The notes beneath the pieces are model-generated. The model was not told the DNA's origin. It did not search any database and was given only the letters and a program-made list of their open reading frames with translations. The translations under genes were made by a program, and so were the position numbers. This document shows, in pieces, positions 18,200 through 26,243 of a stretch of 64,000 bases of DNA (the stretch's first letter is position 1; every line of letters begins with the position of its first letter). Origin of the DNA: Candidatus Melainabacteria bacterium (GTDB lineage: Bacteria; Cyanobacteriota; Vampirovibrionia; Obscuribacterales; Obscuribacteraceae). Where the stretch lies: assembly GCA_003151275.1 (NCBI GenBank), contig PLXC01000020.1, positions 173,268 to 237,267 on the forward strand. Reading direction: 5' to 3'.

Positions 18200-18838
18200 T
18201 CACTTATCGCCATTGATGCCCGGCCAGCCGGCAAGTACGTGCTGATCTTGAGTCGCCTTGGCTTGTAAATCGTGAGGTAAATTGTACAGGTCGACTGCGT
18301 TTATACCAACCACTGCGGCCACCGCGACTGTGCAAAATCCGCTTAGTGCAGCCAGTGGTGGAATTTCTAGCGAGGCTGCCGTCACCGCTCCCAGACCGGC
18401 TGTGGCTAATGCCAAGCTGGCAGTCAAACCGCCATTAATCAGTTCCCTTTTAGTTAATTCCCCCTGTACATCGCCTTTTGCGAGATCGATGTCCAGTCCG
18501 ATTTCCCTTGCTGATAACCCATTGATTTGCGGATCATTGCTATCAATTCTTGAAACGTTCGGCAATTGACGGAGCTGGTCATAGTGCGCGGCAGCTATAG
18601 CGGCGGCAGCTCTGCCTCTGGAGTCGCCACCTTGTGAAGCATAAACGATCAAGTCATTGCGGCTGACGTCGTCGGGATGTTGCGGATTGACCTTAGGCAT
18701 AATTGATTGCAAGGTCGTCAAAAAATCTACGGGGTTGGCAAATGCTTGCTGTGAAAGATTGTGCTCGCGTGAGTCCACATTCCCATGCGCGACATTGTCT
18801 CCACGTTGAGTCTGAGCTGCGATTTCTGTTGTTGACAT
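18200..18838 (-). CDS. Small protein with hydrophobic Gly/Ala core (cluster member 1)
   Basis: 212 aa, unrecognised; AAGGAG eight bases before the ATG. The first 125 residues are polar, with no signal peptide. A long hydrophobic stretch follows (about 137-187, GGLTASLALATAGLGAVT ... CTVAVAAVVGINAVDL), likely two membrane-inserting helices, then a short polar tail with DLYNLPHDLQAKATQDQ. It is one of three minus-strand genes in 3.1 kb with this soluble head and Ala/Gly helix design (also 19658-20242 and 20495-21337). The 263-bp upstream of the ricin-like gene, between 17937 and 18199, holds no convincing gene. Function unknown. Confidence 0.65.
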   Translation of the reverse strand: MSTTEIAAQTQRGDNVAHGNVDSREHNLSQQAFANPVDFLTTLQSIMPKVNPQHPDDVSRNDLIVYASQGGDSRGRAAAAIAAAHYDQLRQLPNVSRIDSNDPQINGLSAREIGLDIDLAKGDVQGELTKRELINGGLTASLALATAGLGAVTAASLEIPPLAALSGFCTVAVAAVVGINAVDLYNLPHDLQAKATQDQHVLAGWPGINGDK

Positions 18839-18894
18839 TTTGTTTTCTCCTTGTTTGCATTTACCGAACTACATGTTTCAACATTTAGTAGTGA

Positions 18895-19074
18895 ATGAGA
18901 GTGGGTGCGGTTAATATAGTGTCCGTGTCGGATCGGAAAAGAGTCCTTGAACAATGGCAAAGATCGTTTCGCAGCGCTCTAAAACGATTGAGACAAAAAC
19001 TAGACGACTCAGATGACCAGAAGCCTCTTATCGAAACCATTCACGGCGCAGGGTACCGGTTCAATTCACAATAG
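18895..19074 (+). pseudogene. Truncated OmpR-type response regulator, C-terminal tail
   Basis: A 59-codon frame, ATG to TAG. Its last 28 residues, LKRLRQKLDDSDDQKPLIET then IHGAGYRF, are the recognition helix and beta-hairpin wing of an OmpR/PhoB winged-helix domain (consensus LRxKL...LIxTVxGxGYRF). The receiver domain and the first half of the DNA-binding domain are missing upstream, and an in-frame TGA sits just before the ATG. It is best read as a gene remnant. The surrounding 339-bp gap also holds a dispersed hairpin repeat. Confidence 0.75.
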
Positions 19075-19085
19075 CGCGCAGAGAA

Positions 19086-19117
19086 GCCGGCATTGCCGGC
19101 GTTTCCAGGCGCTCCCC
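19086..19117 (-). repeat. GC-rich dispersed hairpin repeat, variant copy
   Basis: Read on the minus strand it starts GGGGAGCGCCTGG and ends CGCCGGCAATGCCGGC, the same GGGAGCGCC head and GCCGGC inverted repeat as 2049-2076 and 58371-58398 but with an extra CTGGAAA between. It directly follows the response-regulator remnant. Confidence 0.55.
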
Positions 19118-19177
19118 ATAAGGATCTTCGCTCGTCGCGTGAGACGCGTGTGGTCGACTCAGGTTCTCCCTCAATAT

Positions 19178-19381
19178 TTATCGATGCGGATTGTTATGAC
19201 CAGTTATCTCAACAGCATGCAGCACTTGCGTCGCAGCTTCATTTTGCCTGTGCTTCATAGCCGCCGTCCAAGTGCTGTTGTTGTGTTCCGTAGAAGCGGT
19301 GAATGGTTTGGGAGCTCCTGCTTCTGGATTAGTCTCTTTTTGACGTTCAAAAAGATGAGCTAATTGTTGGAAAAAATCCAT
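19178..19381 (-). CDS. Possible small protein
   Basis: 67 aa, starting MDFFQQLAHLFERQKE, a possible amphipathic helix, followed by a polar Thr/Asn/His-rich tail. GAGG lies ten bases before the ATG, a slightly long spacing. It faces the same way as its neighbours and fills an otherwise empty stretch. No family is recognised, so it may be a chance frame. Nothing else is visible in the 276 bp up to the next gene. Confidence 0.4.
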   Translation of the reverse strand: MDFFQQLAHLFERQKETNPEAGAPKPFTASTEHNNSTWTAAMKHRQNEAATQVLHAVEITGHNNPHR

Positions 19382-19657
19382 GGTAATTGAACCTCTTTAT
19401 TGGAAAGCCATTGGGTGGGAATGCAAGTAGTTTACGCAGGCCTTGTGTCAGCGAAATTTCTTGAATGTGTCACGCATGTGTCAGGGATGCAAAATCCAAA
19501 GATGGGCATGTTCAACGCTGATGTCACGTTACTGTTATTCTAAGTCACGCTTTTCATAAGGCTGCCCCGACACGCAGTGTCGTAGTTAAGGTAACTTTGA
19601 TTTGTGGTGTTGCAATAATTTTTACTGATACAATCGGGAAATTAAATCGTAGGAAAA

Positions 19658-20242
19658 CTAACTCGAAGTTAATGCGACAACAGACTTTTGGTTGCGTGTG
19701 TTCTTTGCAAGATCGCGCATTGATTCTAAGAACGCAGGACTAGGTCCGCCGATTGGCCATGACGTTGGCGGTTCCCAATAGTCTAGCTCCGGAGTTATTT
19801 TCCAGGCGATGCCACCGCCCGCGATGCCGCCAATACCCATGGCTGCATAATCTACTAGCCCGGATCCGACATTGTGAGCAATCACTTTTTTGTTTGCCTC
19901 TAAATGATCTGGATTTTTCCAGACATCGTAGGCCGGTACTCCCACTTTAACGCTCCAGTCTGCAGCAGCCAGTACTATTCCAGCTTTTGCCGCTAAGTGG
20001 ATACTAGCTTTGACGAGCGGCTCAACGGCTGCACCAAGCAACGCCGGATTCTTCGTTAGTGCTGCCAACCCCGCACCAAAGCCAACGGCCGTTGCTGTTT
20101 CGAAAACGATCGTGCCTTTACTGTCGGCAAGATGATCTTTTACCGAATTCCATAAGTTATCTTTGAGACTGCCAAACAATTCCGCTTCGCGGTCTAACGT
20201 GGACTTCCCAGTATTGATGCCTGATTCGGGTCCGTGCGCCAT
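19658..20242 (-). CDS. Small protein with hydrophobic Gly/Ala core (cluster member 2)
   Basis: 194 aa from an ATG preceded by TTGAGG six bases upstream; the longer frame from 20266 lacks a site. A polar head (MAHGPESGINTGKSTLDREA) leads to hydrophobic segments: TATAVGFGAGLAALTKNPAL, then IHLAAKAGIVLAAADWS, then YAAMGIGGIAGGGIAW. The glycine-zipper spacing suggests membrane insertion. No signal peptide. The segment KVGVPAYDVWKNPDHLEANK resembles in layout the tail of cluster member 1 (NAVDLYNLPHDLQAKATQ), and VFDLVNPNSVHNRERN of member 3, hinting at distant paralogy. Function unknown. Confidence 0.65.
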   Translation of the reverse strand: MAHGPESGINTGKSTLDREAELFGSLKDNLWNSVKDHLADSKGTIVFETATAVGFGAGLAALTKNPALLGAAVEPLVKASIHLAAKAGIVLAAADWSVKVGVPAYDVWKNPDHLEANKKVIAHNVGSGLVDYAAMGIGGIAGGGIAWKITPELDYWEPPTSWPIGGPSPAFLESMRDLAKNTRNQKSVVALTSS

Positions 20243-20329
20243 GGAGGTCCTCAATGGAGGGTACACTTCTGATCGTCAATGTACTGCTCCAATGTTTCCG
20301 TTGTGTTACCAAGGACTGGTATGCCTTCA

Positions 20330-20349
20330 GCCCCGCTGTGACGGGGCTG
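20330..20349. terminator. Short GC-rich hairpin
   Basis: AGCCCCG and CGGGGCT flank a 6-nt loop, and on the plus strand the hairpin is followed by GTTTAAAATT. It lies between two minus-strand genes, about 145 bp after the stop of 20495-21337, so it could insulate them, although the T-rich side is on the other strand. Confidence 0.5.
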
Positions 20350-20494
20350 TTTAAAATTGTAGAATCGTCGAGCCTTAACACTTTGGTCCATCACAAGGTG
20401 CTCGTACAGACTACTACGAGGTCTGTTAATGATGATGTCCAGAGATGAACGAAGGCACCATGTGCTTCAAACTATTCCGTCGGAGGTTGCTCTG

Positions 20495-21337
20495 TTATGT
20501 TGACCCAAATCTATCCTTGAAGTAGATACCAGATTGGGATCTAATGTCATGATTTTCCGTTCCTTGAACTGCTGGCGAAGGATTACTTTCTATCACTTCG
20601 TCGTTTTTCTTGCTTGCTGTTCTATAGGCAGCAGTCTCCCGTGGCTTCACCTGTGGTGTTTCACCTGACGCTTCTAACGCTTTCTCAAAAGATGCAAGTG
20701 AAGTAGTTCTCAACGTGCCGGGTACTGCCTTGAAGTTGACGAATTCTTCATATGTGGGAGTGTTGCTGTGAGAAAAAGCGTTCCAAGTTGGGACACCTTT
20801 CGACTGCGCTGCATTGGTTGCGAAATCCAGCTGAGGCCCTTGTAGTCTCTCGATTACGCCAGGAACATGAAAGCCAAATCTAATAGCGCCGCCTGCAAAC
20901 AGACCTTCTACGACTTGAAGTGAATCGACACCAGTCTTCTTTTGCAGTTCTTCAACTGCCAAATAAAGAGTGTCCCAGTCGGTTGACTGACTGGCGGTAT
21001 ATAGAGCGCGTTGGTAGGCTCCATTCCTCTCCCGATTGTGAACGCTGTTTGGATTAACGAGATCAAAAACGTATTTGCCCGTAAAAATTGCACCGGTTGC
21101 CAAAGCCGCGCTTGATATTAGAGGAAGCTCGGCTACCGCTAAGGCTGTTAGACTCGCAGCTGCAAGTGATATTTCAGCTGTGTCACAAATGGTCTGGGCT
21201 GGATGTTTCGCAGCCTCCGCTATGGCACCACCTATGGTACCGGCTGTTAGGACGTATGCTTCGCGGCTTAACCTCTCAGTAAGAATGACGCCTTGGTTGA
21301 ACGTGTTTTGATTTATAGAATCTTGTGTGTCTCGCAT
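20495..21337 (-). CDS. Protein with hydrophobic Gly/Ala core (cluster member 3)
   Basis: 280 aa; AGGAG seven bases before the ATG. A short polar head is followed by hydrophobic helices at about 30-45 (VLTAGTIGGAIAEAA) and 55-95 (AEISLAAASLTALAVAELPL, then ISSAALATGAIFTGKYVF). A soluble C-terminal half follows with no recognised domain, containing YLAVEELQKKTGVDSLQVVEGL, and a disordered Lys/Ser-rich end. No signal peptide. It shares the 'head, hydrophobic core, VFDLVNPN-type linker' design with its two downstream neighbours. The trio may be proteins that insert into membranes, but this is inference only. Confidence 0.65.
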   Translation of the reverse strand: MRDTQDSINQNTFNQGVILTERLSREAYVLTAGTIGGAIAEAAKHPAQTICDTAEISLAAASLTALAVAELPLISSAALATGAIFTGKYVFDLVNPNSVHNRERNGAYQRALYTASQSTDWDTLYLAVEELQKKTGVDSLQVVEGLFAGGAIRFGFHVPGVIERLQGPQLDFATNAAQSKGVPTWNAFSHSNTPTYEEFVNFKAVPGTLRTTSLASFEKALEASGETPQVKPRETAAYRTASKKNDEVIESNPSPAVQGTENHDIRSQSGIYFKDRFGST

Positions 21338-21671
21338 GGTGCAACTCCTATCGGTACGATGACATCATGATTCCTTTGTGGAGTTGATGAACTGTAGAAT
21401 TCCGCAGTTCGATTGCGCATAATACGTAAGTGAACGGAAGACATACCGCTTAGGGTGAACTTTCTGCCATGCTTCACAACTCCCTGAATCGTAATTGGCA
21501 AATGCTGACACGCAATGAAATGGGAATAAAGTTGCTAACTCATTCCAGCAAGCTCAGTCGATGCGACCAATTGAATTCTGTAGATGGCATATTAAGGCAA
21601 CGTCGTCGTACACTTGTGGTAATAGTAACTAGCTGGCGGCTGTCCAAAAAAACAGCGAGCAGCTTTATAAA
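21338..21671. other. Divergent intergenic region, 334 bp
   Basis: Promoters for the divergent cluster-member-3 and methyltransferase genes should lie here. The only structure I see is a GAACTG/CAGTTC inverted repeat near 21390-21411. No coding frame with a credible start is present. Confidence 0.45.
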
Positions 21672-22310
21672 GTGGTGACAAAGTTGACGGAACCGAAGGA
21701 CATACCTACCGTTGAGAAAGTTGAGTTCTGGGAGGGGTTGTACCAGAGGAATATCACTCCCTGGGAGCTGGGGACTTTCAGCCCTCCATTCAAAACTTTT
21801 CTTGATTCACCATATAAAGTTCCACCGGGCAAAATTGCTTCGCTCGGCTGTGGCACAGGTCATGACGCTCTCTTGTTTGCGAACTACGGGTTTGAAGTTA
21901 CTGCATTTGATTTCGCGCCATCGGCTGTGGCAGCAACGAAAGCAAAGTTTGAACAAGCTGGATTGTTCGGCAAGTCCGCTTTTGTTATCCAGCATGATAT
22001 TTTTGATCTACATCAGTTCAACGGTAAATTCGACTATGTACTCGAACATACTTGTTTTTGCGCCATTCATCCAGCGCGTCGCAAAACATATGAGTTTGTA
22101 GTTCGAGACTTACTCAAACCTGATGGAAAGCTAATCGCACTGTGGTGGCTTTTGGATCGAAAGGGCTCCGGACCGCCCTTTTCTGTTTCCAAAAGCGAGA
22201 TATTTGATTTGTTCTCTGTCGACTTTCGCTTCGAAATTGTTCACGAGCCTACAGATTCAGTTCCTGATCGCAAGGAGCAAGAGTTGTTTACAGTTTTGGC
22301 ACGTAACTGA
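21672..22310 (+). CDS. Class I SAM methyltransferase, thiopurine methyltransferase (TPMT) type
   Basis: 212 aa from a GTG (a second GTG follows immediately). The N-terminal WEGLYQRNITPWELG and PPFKTFL are the TPMT-family entry motif. The SAM-binding strand-loop is IASLGCGTGHDALLFA (about 57-72), followed by the acidic strand TAFDFAP. DYVLEHTCFCAIHP, PDGKLIALWW and the terminal EELF-like ending also match the family, which methylates S, Se or halide substrates. The ribosome site is weak. It converges with the ABC exporter operon 20 bp away. Substrate cannot be told; chalcogen or thiol detoxification is the usual role. Confidence 0.85.
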   Translation: MVTKLTEPKDIPTVEKVEFWEGLYQRNITPWELGTFSPPFKTFLDSPYKVPPGKIASLGCGTGHDALLFANYGFEVTAFDFAPSAVAATKAKFEQAGLFGKSAFVIQHDIFDLHQFNGKFDYVLEHTCFCAIHPARRKTYEFVVRDLLKPDGKLIALWWLLDRKGSGPPFSVSKSEIFDLFSVDFRFEIVHEPTDSVPDRKEQELFTVLARN

Positions 22311-22330
22311 TACGAAAAGATTTTGAACGT

Positions 22331-23479
22331 CTAGCTCAAGGATTTTCTGAATCGTTTGACGCTGAGAAAAATGAGCATGAACCCGAACACCATCAGCGGT
22401 AGCACCCATTGCCATAAATCTTGAAGCCCAGCGCCGCGCAAAATTATTCCTCTTTGAATTTGCAGGAAATAAGTAAGCGGAATTAATAGCCCCAGCCAAT
22501 TCAACAAGGCGGGCATCGACTCTCGCGGAAATATAAATCCCGACAATAATACCGAAGGAATTAGAACGAATGAAGCAAGATGCATTGCCTGCTCCTGACT
22601 GGTGGCAGTGCTCGAGATCAGGATGCCGATCGATAAAGAAACAAATACGAAGATCAGTATGCAAGCTTCCAGCAGGAAGATATTGCCATTTATCGGCACT
22701 TTGAAAATTAAATACATTGCCGCCAACATTAGGTTGGTTCCGATAAAGCCGATTACACCATTCGGCACCAGTTTGCCAAGCATCAAACCGAGTGGTTTAA
22801 CCGGTGTCAACATCAGCTGCTCAAGGGTTCCACTGACTCGTTCTCGTACGATGGAATTCACGGTCAAAAACAATGTGATCGTTTGCGCCATAAATCCAAT
22901 CAACCCCGGCAATATGAAATTTGTTGTCTTAGCATCCGGATTGAAAAGCATTCTCGATCGGATGTCGATTGGTGCTTTAGCTTGTTTTTGTTTCAAGACG
23001 GTGCTCATAATTTGCAGAGACCTGCTCTGACCGACGGCAATTGCCGTTTGCGCCAGGGCATTTGCGATCGTAGAATCTGAGCCATCGATGAGAACTTGAA
23101 TTTGTGCTTGTGTGCCCTCTTGCAATTTGTCTGAGAAATTTGGTGGAATAATAATTGCCGCGCGAGCGTTACCGGAGATGATTTCGTTGACTGCGGCGTC
23201 GCGTGAATAGACGTGCTTCGTGATTTTGAAAAAATCAGTGGCAATCATTTCATCCATCAGTATCGAGGATTGCGGGCGCAGATCTTGGTCGAATATTACA
23301 GTCGGTACTTTGCGCACTTCAAAGCTTACTCCAAATCCATAAATAGTCATTTGGACAATTGGGATGATCAAAATGATGGCTACTGTAAATTTATCGTTCA
23401 GGATTTCAATCCACTCTTTGGTCATCACAGCATGAAAGCCCCAGAACATATCGCGGATTTTTTCGCTGAAACTTGCCAC
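22331..23479 (-). CDS. ABC-2 type exporter permease (YbhS/YhhJ-like)
   Basis: 382 aa from a GTG 11 nt after the ATPase stop. One N-terminal helix (FTVAIILIIPIVQMTIYGFG) is followed by a large extracytoplasmic domain (about 50-175) and five C-terminal helices including GFMAQTITLFLTVNSIVRER, the ABC-2 layout. RERVSGTLEQLMLTPV is the typical ABC-2 cytoplasmic loop. It is the last gene of an MFP-ATPase-permease operon; only one permease is encoded, so it probably acts as a homodimer. An outer-membrane TolC-like partner is not in the window. Substrate (drug, lipid or dye) is unknown. Confidence 0.88.
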   Translation of the reverse strand: MASFSEKIRDMFWGFHAVMTKEWIEILNDKFTVAIILIIPIVQMTIYGFGVSFEVRKVPTVIFDQDLRPQSSILMDEMIATDFFKITKHVYSRDAAVNEIISGNARAAIIIPPNFSDKLQEGTQAQIQVLIDGSDSTIANALAQTAIAVGQSRSLQIMSTVLKQKQAKAPIDIRSRMLFNPDAKTTNFILPGLIGFMAQTITLFLTVNSIVRERVSGTLEQLMLTPVKPLGLMLGKLVPNGVIGFIGTNLMLAAMYLIFKVPINGNIFLLEACILIFVFVSLSIGILISSTATSQEQAMHLASFVLIPSVLLSGFIFPRESMPALLNWLGLLIPLTYFLQIQRGIILRGAGLQDLWQWVLPLMVFGFMLIFLSVKRFRKSLS

Positions 23480-23490
23480 AACTTGCCTCG

Positions 23491-24453
23491 CTACTTTTGT
23501 GATGCCTTTAAGACTTTAGCCTCTTCATGCTCAGTCAACGTTACGAAGACATCTTCCAACGATGGTTTAATCGATCGAATCTCGGTGACACCAAATTTGT
23601 TAGTGGTCAATTCGTTGCGCAGCCATTCGATATCTATAGAGACGGGCACGACGATGTGCAGAGCTCGTCCGAATATGGTCACATCGGTAACATACTTTTG
23701 ATTCCGCAAAAATTGAAAGGTAGGCATGACAAGATCGCAGTTGACTTCAAGGTGTTTTGTATTCGGGTCGTTCACCACAGGTAGTGATCCTAACTCGTCG
23801 ACTTTACCAAGGGCGATCAAATTGCTTTGAAAAATATAGCCAACCGTGCTGCAACGTTCCGCTTCATCCATGTAATGCGTGGTCACGAAAAAGGTAATTC
23901 CCGTTGTCGCGAGCGTGAAAAGAAGATCCCACAATGCACGCCTGGCGACGGGATCGATTCCGGCAGTTGGTTCATCCAGAAACACTATTGGCGGCTCGTG
24001 AACAATGGCGCATGCAAGTGCTAACCGCTGTTTCCAGCCACCGGAAAGACTGGACGCTTTTTTCGATTCCTGTCCGCCTAGTCCCGTGATTTGTAAAACA
24101 TCAGCTTTCCTTTTTAGAGACTTTTCGGAACCCAACCCATAAAGTTCGGCGTAGAAGTCTATATTTTGTTCGACTGTGAGATTTTTATACAGGCTAAACT
24201 GCTGCGACATATAACCTATGCTCCGGCGCACTTGTTCCGCTTCTTTGTGAATGTCAAAACCATTGACCGATGCCGTGCCGGAAGTCGGCCGCAGTAATCC
24301 GCAAAGCATTTTAATCGTGGTTGTTTTCCCCGATCCGTTGGGACCAAGAAAGCCAAAAATTTCTCCGCGTTCGACTGTGAACGAGAGTTGATTGACGACA
24401 GTTTGTTGTCCGTACTGTTTCGTCAGACGGTCAAGGATGATTGCCGCTGGCAT
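23491..24453 (-). CDS. ABC exporter ATPase (YbhF/CcmA-like)
   Basis: 320 aa. Walker A is GPNGSGKTT (about 38-46), the Q-loop is YMSQQFSLYKNL, the signature is LSGGWKQRLALACA, Walker B is IVFLDEPTAGID, and the switch His is in TTHYMDEAERC. The C-terminal extension (about 220-320) is the usual extra domain of drug-exporter ATPases of this type. The start overlaps the end of the membrane-fusion gene by 23 bp, so translation is coupled. It powers the permease encoded directly downstream. Confidence 0.93.
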   Translation of the reverse strand: MPAAIILDRLTKQYGQQTVVNQLSFTVERGEIFGFLGPNGSGKTTTIKMLCGLLRPTSGTASVNGFDIHKEAEQVRRSIGYMSQQFSLYKNLTVEQNIDFYAELYGLGSEKSLKRKADVLQITGLGGQESKKASSLSGGWKQRLALACAIVHEPPIVFLDEPTAGIDPVARRALWDLLFTLATTGITFFVTTHYMDEAERCSTVGYIFQSNLIALGKVDELGSLPVVNDPNTKHLEVNCDLVMPTFQFLRNQKYVTDVTIFGRALHIVVPVSIDIEWLRNELTTNKFGVTEIRSIKPSLEDVFVTLTEHEEAKVLKASQK

Positions 24454-25801
24454 TTTCTTTTCTCGCTACTCGTTCGAAAGGTTGTTCGACAGGTGGTAAG
24501 CTGATCTCCGCGTTCATGCCACCACGCAATAAATGCTCTTTATTTTCAATAGTAATTTTCAGTCCAAAGACTTGGGCGGAACGTTCCTCAGCTGTTTGGA
24601 CATTGCGTGGAGTAAACTCGGCAACGCTCGGAATTTGCACCACTTTTCCGTGGAATGTGCGAGTTGGAAAAGCGTCCGCTTTTAGTTCTACTTCTTGACC
24701 AACATGCACCCGTCCTAACTCTCTTTCTGGTATGTACACTCTTGTCCAAATCTCATCCAGTTTTGTCAGTGTGGCAACTGACTGTTGTGATGTAAACACT
24801 GCTCCGGGGTGCAAATCCATAACCGATACTTCAGCATTCACCGGTGCAATCACTTGGCGCTCTTTCAATTGCGCGTCCAATTCTGCCAGTACTCCCTGGC
24901 TTTGTTTCAGCTGTGCTTGAGCCTGAGCGATTTGCTCTTTTCGAGTTCCTTGCTCTAGCAAATTCAACGATTCCTTGGCCGAAAAATATTGTTGGCGGGC
25001 AGACTCTATCTCTTCCGTTCGCGGTCCTGTGCGCATCATGCGTTCATTTGATTTTGCGGTTTCGAGACGTTGATGTGCGCTTCGGATCTCCTCTTCTCTT
25101 GGACCTGCTGTCATTTTTGTGTACGCTTGTTCGGCGGCTTTGTATGCTTCTTCTGCGGCGTCATGTTTGCTCTTCAATTCGATTGCATCTCTTGTTGAAA
25201 CTGCTCCTTGTTTGGACAACGCGAGATAGCGCTCGGCATCTTGTTTTTGAAATTCGACTTGAACCTTCGCTTGATCCATCACCGCTTTGGCCTGGCTAAC
25301 TTCTTCGCTGCGATAACCACGCTTGAGTAAATCGAAATTTGCTTGGGCTTCGCCGCGGGTTGATCCAGCTTTCGAGATGTCTTCGACTCTGTATCCGTTC
25401 TTGAGCATCTGCCAGTTTGCATAGGCTTGACCAGCTATGGCTCGAGCTTTTTCGATTTCCGAACGCCGTGGTCCATTCGTCAGTTCATCTAACTGAGCCT
25501 GACTTCTATCGATTGATGCTTGCAGCTGCACGTGTTTTGCTTCCAGTTCCGGGGCTTCGAATTCGACCAGAACATCGCCTTTTTTGACTTCCTGCCCCTC
25601 ACTTGCCAGAACTTTGGAAATCCGCCCGCCAATTTTCGAGGAGATGGGAATTTCTTTCGCTTGGATGGTGCCAGTGACGATAATCGGTCGGTGGTTAATG
25701 TCGAAAAATGTGTTGTGAATGAACCATGCCAAAACCGGAAGTGCAACAACTGTGAGCACTATGCCTGGGCGGTTTGAAGTTATGCTTTTGGGGATTCCCA
25801 T
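24431..25801 (-). CDS. Membrane fusion protein, HlyD/EmrA/YbhG family
   Basis: 456 aa from the ATG at 25801 (the frame also has a TTG one codon earlier). A signal anchor (VLTVVALPVLAWFIHNTFF) precedes the biotinyl-lipoyl half (VTGTIQAKEIPISSKIGGRI). A long coiled-coil hairpin (about 75-300) carries six copies of a GxRxxEIxxA pattern: NGPRRSEIEKA, NGYRVEDISKA, RGYRSEEVSQA, AGPREEEIRSA, TGPRTEEIESA, QGTRKEQIAQA. The second lipoyl half and beta-barrel follow (VIAPVNAEVSVMDLHPGAVF). It should bridge the inner-membrane transporter to an outer-membrane channel. First gene of the operon. Confidence 0.9.
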   Translation of the reverse strand: MGIPKSITSNRPGIVLTVVALPVLAWFIHNTFFDINHRPIIVTGTIQAKEIPISSKIGGRISKVLASEGQEVKKGDVLVEFEAPELEAKHVQLQASIDRSQAQLDELTNGPRRSEIEKARAIAGQAYANWQMLKNGYRVEDISKAGSTRGEAQANFDLLKRGYRSEEVSQAKAVMDQAKVQVEFQKQDAERYLALSKQGAVSTRDAIELKSKHDAAEEAYKAAEQAYTKMTAGPREEEIRSAHQRLETAKSNERMMRTGPRTEEIESARQQYFSAKESLNLLEQGTRKEQIAQAQAQLKQSQGVLAELDAQLKERQVIAPVNAEVSVMDLHPGAVFTSQQSVATLTKLDEIWTRVYIPERELGRVHVGQEVELKADAFPTRTFHGKVVQIPSVAEFTPRNVQTAEERSAQVFGLKITIENKEHLLRGGMNAEISLPPVEQPFERVARKENASGNHP

Positions 25802-26243
25802 CAATTGCCGTCTTGTTCATTCGAGGACGTATTCGCAGCTGGGCTGGTGCACTATGGCCCGACTCCGCGACTGTATTCCGTAGAGTGCTTTTTTATATTG
25901 TGCACTTTAACGCAGCAAAATATTAGCAGGAGCAGAATATGATCCCTTTTTTTCAGGTTTAATTTCCTGATTTTCAATCAAACAGATCCACCCAGCTCCG
26001 ACCCTATTAGCGTTTCGGGTAAATGAACTTTTTGGCCCTTTTTAGCGTTTATATAAGTGTGATGACGGAATTGCCGGTGGGCTTGTCTGGGGAGTTAGGT
26101 TTATCGGCAAAAACTTGCGTACACTTCAACCGAGCCGATAGCTACCATTCGCCTGGTCTATCCGCGCTCGGCTTGGTTGGAGACCTGTTGAGGCTCATGC
26201 CTCAACAGGGTACGCATTTGTGTGGACGCTCACGCTTTGCTGG
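25802..26243. other. Intergenic region upstream of the exporter operon
   Basis: 442 bp between the exporter operon start and the end of the TPR gene (both minus). Apart from the hairpin at 26184-26209 I see no recognisable gene; the 81-codon plus-strand frame here has no ribosome site or family resemblance. The exporter promoter must lie here, but no clear consensus was found. Confidence 0.5.
26184..26209 (-). terminator. Hairpin after the TPR gene
   Basis: CCTGTTGAGGC and GCCTCAACAGG form an 11-bp perfect stem with a 4-nt loop, 35 bp after the stop of the minus-strand TPR gene. It lacks a T-tract, but position and strength suggest a terminator or mRNA-stabilising hairpin. Confidence 0.65.
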
